Below, one piece after another: positions 59,428-64,000 of a stretch of 64,000 nucleotides of DNA. Numbering within the stretch: the stretch's first letter is position 1; every line of letters begins with the position of its first letter. This DNA comes from Syntrophaceticus sp050949745 (lineage in GTDB: Bacteria; Bacillota; DSM-12270; Thermacetogeniales; Thermacetogeniaceae): positions 94,707-158,706 of the forward strand of contig JBMNGF010000012.1 in the NCBI GenBank assembly GCA_050949745.1, in the 5' to 3' direction. The position numbers and the translations under genes are program-made. The notes beneath the pieces are model-generated. The model searched no databases. It saw only the letters and a list, made by a program, of their open reading frames with translations, and was not told the origin of the DNA.

Positions 59428-61017
59428 ATGATGTCATCCCTTTTTGCTGCTGTTTCAGGACTTAAGGCACACCAGGAGCGGATAGATGTTATTGGTAATA
59501 ATATTGCTAATGTCAATACAGCTGGATTTAAGAAGAGCAGGGTCTCCTTTGCCGATATGCTCTACCATACAATCAGTGGGGCCAGCCGCCCAGTTGATGG
59601 CGGCCCAGGTGGCACAAATCCTATGCAGAAGGGCCCTGGTGTGAGTGTGGCCAGTATTGACACCATTTTCGCAGGGAGCAATCTGCAGGATACCGGCAAA
59701 GAAACAGATCTGGGTATCAGTGGGGATGGTTTCTTTATAGTCAGCGATGGACAGCAGAATTATTTTACGAGGGCAGGAAATTTCGATTTTGACGAAGAGG
59801 GCAACTTGGTCAGTTTATTAACAGGGATGAGGGTACAGGGGTGGACCGCCGTTGATGGTAACATCAATACCAGTGCAGCCATCGGGAATATCAATATACC
59901 GACACAAGGGGTGTCGGTGCCGGCAAAGGCTACTACAACTATCGATTATGCCGGAAATTTGGATGCCGGTGTGAATGGGACACTGCTCTTTTCCAATGGC
60001 ACAGGTACGACCACTTTTTCTGTAGAAGATGGTGCAGGAAATTCCGCTGTGCTAAAGCTAACACTGGAGGCTACCGACTCCTTTAACAGCTATAACTGGT
60101 TGATCACCACTGATGACCCTGGTGTGGAAGTTCAGGGTACTGGGAGATTTACTCTTGACAATAATGGGATGGTTACTACAGAGCCAACAGGCAGTGTGAT
60201 TGTGAATCTCGGTGGGGATGATCTGACAATCAGTCCGCCGGCCGACGGAGGATCACCAGAGCAGTTTACAGTTGATGGCTCAGCTATTACCATCGAATCA
60301 CTCGATTTTACACCAGCTGCATCCAGAGTTGCTCGCCAAACGATTTATGATTCCCTGGGGGATGAGTATACAGTGACAACAACCTTTACCAGGGTGGCGG
60401 ATAGTCAATGGGACTGGGAGGCAAAAGTGACCAAGTCAACCCCCACCGGCATAATCGATATTCCTCTCCAGCCAGGGACAGGGTCTGGCACACTCCATAT
60501 AAATGCCAATGGCAAGTGCAGTGCATCAGGGGGCGAGAGCATCGTCTTCAGCCCCGACAATGGGGCGCTGGATGTAGAGATCATTCCTCAGTTTCAGGAT
60601 GTGACACAGTATGCTGACAAGAGCTCTGTTACTGTAAGGTACCAGGATGGCTATAAGAATGGCTCTCTACAAAGCTACAGCTTTGATAACACAGGAACGA
60701 TCGTCGGGGTGTTTTCCAATGGCACAACCCAGGCCTTGGCACAGATCGCTCTAGCCAATTTCTCCAATCCAGCCGGGCTGTCCCAAGAAGGGGGTTCGAT
60801 GTTTTCCCATTCCAGCAACTCCGGGCAGCCTGTTATCGGGGAGTCTGGGATCGGTGGTCTGGGGTCGATCAGGCCTGGTTCTCTGGAATCGTCCAATGTT
60901 GACATCGCCTCAGAGTTCACAGATCTGATCATAACCCAGCGGGGGTTTCAGGCTAACTCTCGTGTGATCACAACATCTGATGAGATGCTGCAGGAACTGG
61001 TTAATCTAAAGAGATAG
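59428..61017 (+). CDS. flgE: Flagellar hook protein FlgE
   Basis: 529 residues. N-terminal LFAAVSGLKAHQERIDVIGNNIANVNTAGFKKSRVSFADMLYHT, core ETDLGISGDGFFIVSDGQQNYFTRAGNFDFDEEGNLV, C-terminal SNVDIASEFTDLIITQRGFQANSRVITTSDEMLQELVNLKR. Polymerises into the hook. ATG after AGGAGG. It is preceded by a 97-nt spacer with an ATGAGAG/CTCTCAT inverted pair and followed by a strong terminator. Confidence 0.96.
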   Translation: MMSSLFAAVSGLKAHQERIDVIGNNIANVNTAGFKKSRVSFADMLYHTISGASRPVDGGPGGTNPMQKGPGVSVASIDTIFAGSNLQDTGKETDLGISGDGFFIVSDGQQNYFTRAGNFDFDEEGNLVSLLTGMRVQGWTAVDGNINTSAAIGNINIPTQGVSVPAKATTTIDYAGNLDAGVNGTLLFSNGTGTTTFSVEDGAGNSAVLKLTLEATDSFNSYNWLITTDDPGVEVQGTGRFTLDNNGMVTTEPTGSVIVNLGGDDLTISPPADGGSPEQFTVDGSAITIESLDFTPAASRVARQTIYDSLGDEYTVTTTFTRVADSQWDWEAKVTKSTPTGIIDIPLQPGTGSGTLHINANGKCSASGGESIVFSPDNGALDVEIIPQFQDVTQYADKSSVTVRYQDGYKNGSLQSYSFDNTGTIVGVFSNGTTQALAQIALANFSNPAGLSQEGGSMFSHSSNSGQPVIGESGIGGLGSIRPGSLESSNVDIASEFTDLIITQRGFQANSRVITTSDEMLQELVNLKR

Positions 61018-61025
61018 CTGACAGG

Positions 61026-61066
61026 AAGAAGCCTTCTCCGGAATATAAAGGAGGGGCTTCTTTTTT
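61026..61066 (+). terminator. Terminator after flgE
   Basis: AAGAAGCC (61026-61033) pairs with GGCTTCTT (61055-61062), with an inner TCTCC/GGAG extension, followed by TTTTTT. End of the flagellar/chemotaxis region. Confidence 0.85.
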
Positions 61067-61159
61067 CTCTACACCTCATCTAACTGTTCCAAAAATCTTT
61101 CGTAAGTATAGGTGGCAATTATCTACGTTCAGTAATAAACAAAAAAGCGCCATCTGATT

Positions 61160-61187
61160 TTGCAGTGCAAACGGGTATTGCATGCAA
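61160..61187 (+). promoter_or_regulatory. Candidate enhancer (UAS): tandem TTGCA/TGCAA palindromes
   Basis: TTGCA-G-TGCAA (61160-61170) and TTGCATGCAA (61178-61187) are two near-identical palindromes 7 nt apart, about 85-110 bp upstream of the sigma-54 element at 61271. The position and symmetry fit binding sites for a sigma-54 enhancer-binding protein. Confidence 0.5.
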
Positions 61188-61270
61188 ACCCAATTCTTCG
61201 ATCAGATATATAACTGTTTTTATTTAACTGAGCATAGATCTATTTGCCCCTTAGAGTGCAATCAATTTTT

Positions 61271-61286
61271 TGGCATCATTCTTGCT
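61271..61286 (+). promoter_or_regulatory. Sigma-54 (-24/-12) promoter of the mttB-corrinoid protein operon
   Basis: TGGCATCATTCTTGCT matches TGGCAC-N5-TTGCW, with GG (61272-61273) and GC (61284-61285) exactly 10 nt apart. Predicted start about 61297, giving a ~220-nt leader to the methyltransferase gene. Confidence 0.7.
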
Positions 61287-61519
61287 TTATTTTTTATTAA
61301 GGAATAATAATCATTACACCTCCATGGCTGTAGATCAATTTAAAAAACAGATCATGGTTTTTGATGTTCGATAAGGCAGCAGTCCAATAGATGGACTAAT
61401 CAAAGAGGGAAGGGGTTGCTACAGAGGGGAAGAGCAGAGGTTAAACACTACTATTTAGCAAGGGTAACGGATGTAGTCGTTGATTGTCAACCAAAGTTTT
61501 AGAATGGAGGAAGATAAGG

Positions 61520-62950
61520 ATGACATCTAAGGTTTCGTTACATGTCTTATCCGAGGATGATGTAAAGTTAGTCCACAGTTCCTCTTTAAGACTATTGCAA
61601 GAAGTGGGTATAGAGATCGAATACCAGCCGGCTGTAGATATTTTAAGGGATGCGGGGCAGAAGGTAGAGGGAAGCCGTGTTTATTTTGATCCTGAATATG
61701 TTGAGAAAATGGTTGCTAGAGCTCCAAACGAATTTACTTTACACGCTCGGGACCCAGAGTTCAACATTCAGATAGGTGGCGATAATCTAGTATATGCTCC
61801 CGGGTATGGTGCTCCCTTTATTATTCAGAAAGGGAAGAGGAGAGCAACTGTCTGGGAAGATTATATGAACTTTTTAAAGCTCGCCCATGTCTCAGAAGAT
61901 ATTGATCTGAGCGGGGGTATGCTGATCGAACCGACAGACCTTGATGATCGAACAAGATATTTAGATGCATTATATGCCCATCTTCGTTACAGCACTAAGT
62001 GCCCTATGGGCTGCAGTTATGGTGCTGAGGGGGCAAGAGATACAATTGAACTGCTTGCACCTGTTTTCGGTGGCAAGGAAGAATTAAAGAAAAAACCGGC
62101 AGTTGTCACCTTGATCAATACGATCAGTCCTTTGAAACTGGATGAACGGCAGACCGGTGCGCTGATAGAATACGCAAAATGGAATCAAGCGGTGATCATT
62201 GCCTCCCTGGTTATGGCCGGGTCAACTGGCCCTGCAACACTTGCTGGAGCGATGGCGGTTCAAAACGCTGAGGTTCTGGCAGGTATCACCCTTGCACAGG
62301 CAGTGAATCCTGGCTGCCCGGTAATATACGGGTGTGCTAGCTCTGTAACTGATATGCATACTGGTAATGTGTCTATCGCTAATGGAGAATCGGCACTTAT
62401 GGCTGCAGCTGCTGCGCGGATGGCAAAATTCTATGAACTGCCCTGCCGCAGCGGTGGTGGGCTGACAGATGCCAAGACAGTTGATGGTCAGGCAGGATAT
62501 GAGTCAGCTCTGATGTTGATGGCACCTGTGACAGCTGGCACTAATATTATTCTTCATACTGCAGGCATTCTTCAGTACTGGCTGTGTATGTCTTATGAAA
62601 AATTTGTTATGGATACAGAAATTGCCGGCATTATGCGCAGAGTCAGAAAAGGCATAGAAATCGATGAGGATAGACTTGCTGTTGATGTTGTCAGTAAGGT
62701 TGGCCCTGGCAGCCACTTCCTGACTCAAAAGCACACCAAGCGCTATCATAAAACAGAATTCAGAAAACCTGTTATTAGTGACAGACAGTCATTTGAAGGC
62801 TGGGTATTAGAGAGCCTGACTGCTGAAGACAGAGCTGCACGGATATGCCAGCAGAGGATAAATGAATATGAAGATCCCGGACTTGATCAATCTCTCCAAA
62901 ATGAACTGCAGTCCTATGTAGACTCCAGAAAAAACGAGATTATAAAATAA
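61520..62950 (+). CDS. MttB-family (non-pyrrolysine) corrinoid methyltransferase
   Basis: 476 residues. Family features: LHVLSEDDVKLVHSSSLRLLQEVGIEI, GYGAPFIIQKGKRR, LVMAGSTGPATLAGAMAVQNAEVLAGI and SGGGLTDAKTVDGQAGYESAL. MttB-superfamily enzymes transfer a methyl group from a methylamine or betaine to a corrinoid protein. There is no in-frame UAG, so it belongs to the non-Pyl branch, which includes glycine betaine and other quaternary-amine methyltransferases; the substrate cannot be told from sequence. ATG 61520 is 9 nt after GGAGG; a TTG 36 nt upstream is less likely. Sigma-54 promoter upstream, corrinoid protein gene downstream. Confidence 0.92.
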   Translation: MTSKVSLHVLSEDDVKLVHSSSLRLLQEVGIEIEYQPAVDILRDAGQKVEGSRVYFDPEYVEKMVARAPNEFTLHARDPEFNIQIGGDNLVYAPGYGAPFIIQKGKRRATVWEDYMNFLKLAHVSEDIDLSGGMLIEPTDLDDRTRYLDALYAHLRYSTKCPMGCSYGAEGARDTIELLAPVFGGKEELKKKPAVVTLINTISPLKLDERQTGALIEYAKWNQAVIIASLVMAGSTGPATLAGAMAVQNAEVLAGITLAQAVNPGCPVIYGCASSVTDMHTGNVSIANGESALMAAAAARMAKFYELPCRSGGGLTDAKTVDGQAGYESALMLMAPVTAGTNIILHTAGILQYWLCMSYEKFVMDTEIAGIMRRVRKGIEIDEDRLAVDVVSKVGPGSHFLTQKHTKRYHKTEFRKPVISDRQSFEGWVLESLTAEDRAARICQQRINEYEDPGLDQSLQNELQSYVDSRKNEIIK

Positions 62951-62962
62951 GGGGGAGACAAA

Positions 62963-63607
62963 ATGATACTTGATGAATTAAAGCAAGCTGTGATGGATGG
63001 TGACCAGGAAGAGCTGGAGGTACTGTGTAATAGGGTTATAGAAGAAAAGCTAAACCCCGTTGATGCTGTTCAAAACGGGCTGATTAAAGGTATAGAAGAA
63101 TTGGGCAGATTATGGTCAGAAGGGGAAATGTTTTTACCAGATGTAATGATGGGTGCAGATGCCCTACAGTTCGCTCTGGATATTCTCGGCCCTGAACTGG
63201 CTAAAGCTGAAGCAGCAGGTGTGAAGCGAGAAACTAAGGGCAAGATCGTGATCGGCACTGTTAAGGGAGATATCCACGATATCGGCAAGAATATCGTATC
63301 AGCGATGCTTACTGCTGCCGGTTATGATGTCCATGATCTGGGAATCGATCAGGATGTAGAAACATTTGTAGAAAAAGCAGAAGAGGTTGATGCCGATGTG
63401 ATCGGTTTGAGCGCGCTGTTGACAACAACGATGCCTGAGCAGAAAAAGCTCGTTGAATACCTGCAGGAGAAAGGGCTCAGGGACAAGTATAAAGTAATTA
63501 TTGGCGGTGGCCCGACAACAAATGATTGGACACAAGAGATAGGAGCTGACGGTTGGGCAGAAACAGCTGCGGGGGCCATCGCTCTTTGTGAAGACCTTAT
63601 TGCCTAA
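62963..63607 (+). CDS. Methyltransferase cognate corrinoid protein (MtbC/MttC family)
   Basis: 214 residues. N-terminal helical cap domain (LKQAVMDGDQEELEVLCNRVIEEKLNPVDAVQNGL; GEMFLPDVMMGADALQFALDIL), then a cobalamin-binding Rossmann domain with the base-off motif GDIHDIGKN (DxHxxG), SALLTTTM and IIGGGPTT. It carries the methyl group from the upstream MttB-type enzyme to a methyl-accepting partner (not in the window). 12 nt after the methyltransferase gene with a GGGGGAG ribosome site. Confidence 0.95.
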   Translation: MILDELKQAVMDGDQEELEVLCNRVIEEKLNPVDAVQNGLIKGIEELGRLWSEGEMFLPDVMMGADALQFALDILGPELAKAEAAGVKRETKGKIVIGTVKGDIHDIGKNIVSAMLTAAGYDVHDLGIDQDVETFVEKAEEVDADVIGLSALLTTTMPEQKKLVEYLQEKGLRDKYKVIIGGGPTTNDWTQEIGADGWAETAAGAIALCEDLIA

Positions 63608-63697
63608 GTGCAGTAACAATTTCTTTGTCGGCAGCTGATGCCGTGGAAGTTGCTTACCACAATCACATTTCAAAAATAAAAAAAGTAGTTATTAGGA

Positions 63698-63747
63698 GAA
63701 CAAAGGGGCATATACCCTATTATAATAGGGGCAACACCCCTTTGTTC
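63698..63747 (+). other. Nested perfect palindromes downstream of the corrinoid protein gene
   Basis: GAACAAAGGGG (63698-63708) pairs with CCCCTTTGTTC (63737-63747), and between them CCCTATTATAATAGGG (63715-63730) is itself a perfect palindrome. It could be a terminator-like or processing hairpin, though no T run follows on the plus strand. Confidence 0.55.
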
Positions 63748-64000
63748 CTTTGTCTGGAAGGAGTAGGAGGAAGGGAAAAAACCAGCAATGTCGAATAGGT
63801 GTATTAAATATCTAAAAGCGCCTCATATGCTTTTAAATGTATTGCTACTAAATATACCCCAAGTTATACTACTGAATTACCAATAAATGTACTTCACTAT
63901 AAACTGATACACTATTATATTAATACAATTCCTATAACAAGCACAGGCGCCTCTAAATGCTCATGTACTATCATATTAATCATCCATCACCAAGCATAAA
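63748..64000 (+). other. AT-rich 3' end of the window without a recognisable gene
   Basis: After the palindrome a GGAAGGAGTAGGAGGAAGGG purine tract is followed by AT-rich DNA. The only ATG-started frame near it encodes about 32 residues and is not supported by spacing. Short resemblances (GCGCCTCATATGCTTTTAAATG and GGCGCCTCTAAATGCTCATG) hint at a degenerate repeat. Nothing else is seen. Confidence 0.4.

Noticed and set aside
61520..62950. Pyrrolysine-containing trimethylamine methyltransferase (MttB proper)
   Set aside because: No in-frame TAG anywhere in the gene; it is a member of the non-pyrrolysine branch of the superfamily.
63799..63897. 32-codon ORF starting near the end of the window
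   Set aside because: Purine-rich tract is too far from the ATG, the peptide has no recognisable features, and the DNA is AT-rich noncoding in character.

Overview
The window comes from an anaerobic, motile, endospore-former-type Bacillota (Clostridia, Peptococcaceae/Syntrophomonadaceae-like). Support for this: frequent TTG/GTG starts behind AGGAGG-type ribosome sites, a selenocysteine-dependent glycine reductase (Stickland metabolism), a FliY-type (CheC+SpoA) switch protein, and an MttB-family corrinoid methyltransferase pair. I cannot name the species from sequence alone.

Layout. 1-1754: 3' part of selB. 2128-6729: a branched-chain-amino-acid-type ABC transporter (livKHMGF), with livM broken by two apparent single-base insertions. 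6914-7564: a CBS-CBS-ACT protein. 7772-7870: selC (tRNA-Sec). 8292-8924: a GntR/FCD regulator. 9335-17631: the glycine reductase cluster (trxB, trxA, grdA, grdC, grdD, grdX, grdE, grdB). grdA and grdB carry in-frame UGA codons in the classic selenocysteine contexts. grdE and grdB are interrupted by apparent one-base insertions.

18089-61017: almost 43 kb of flagellar and chemotaxis genes. They form several units: fliN-flhF-fliF-fliG-flgF-flgG from a sigma-A promoter; an unidentified HTH gene followed by flgBC-fliE-motAB-slt-fliHIJ-motE-like-fliOPQR-flhBA-sigma28; flgM-flgN-flgK-flgL; a divergent minus-strand block (fliT-fliS-flaG-fliD, a FliB-type flagellin lysine methylase, flagellin); then fliM-fliY, cheY-cheA-cheW-mcp-cheR-cheB, fliK-flgD-(flg_new)-flgE. 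Good sigma-28 promoters precede flgM, fliD, fliC and cheY, so the early/late hierarchy can be read from the DNA.

61520-63607: an MttB-family (non-pyrrolysine) methyltransferase and its cognate corrinoid protein. They lie behind a textbook sigma-54 -24/-12 element with two tandem TTGCA/TGCAA palindromes about 100 bp upstream. A second sigma-54-like element lies just upstream of grdA, suggesting that both C1/amine pathways are controlled by enhancer-binding regulators outside the window.

The intergenic DNA carries at least three families of short dispersed repeats. GGTTAGTGGTTGG-type repeats lie mostly just downstream of stop codons. GTGCCAGGCAC palindromes include a pair of ~60-bp direct repeats flanking fliB. 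GGGGACGGTTCTC-type REP elements also occur. All the gene-breaking frameshifts I find are compatible with one extra base; sequencing or assembly error is the simplest explanation, but they should be verified.
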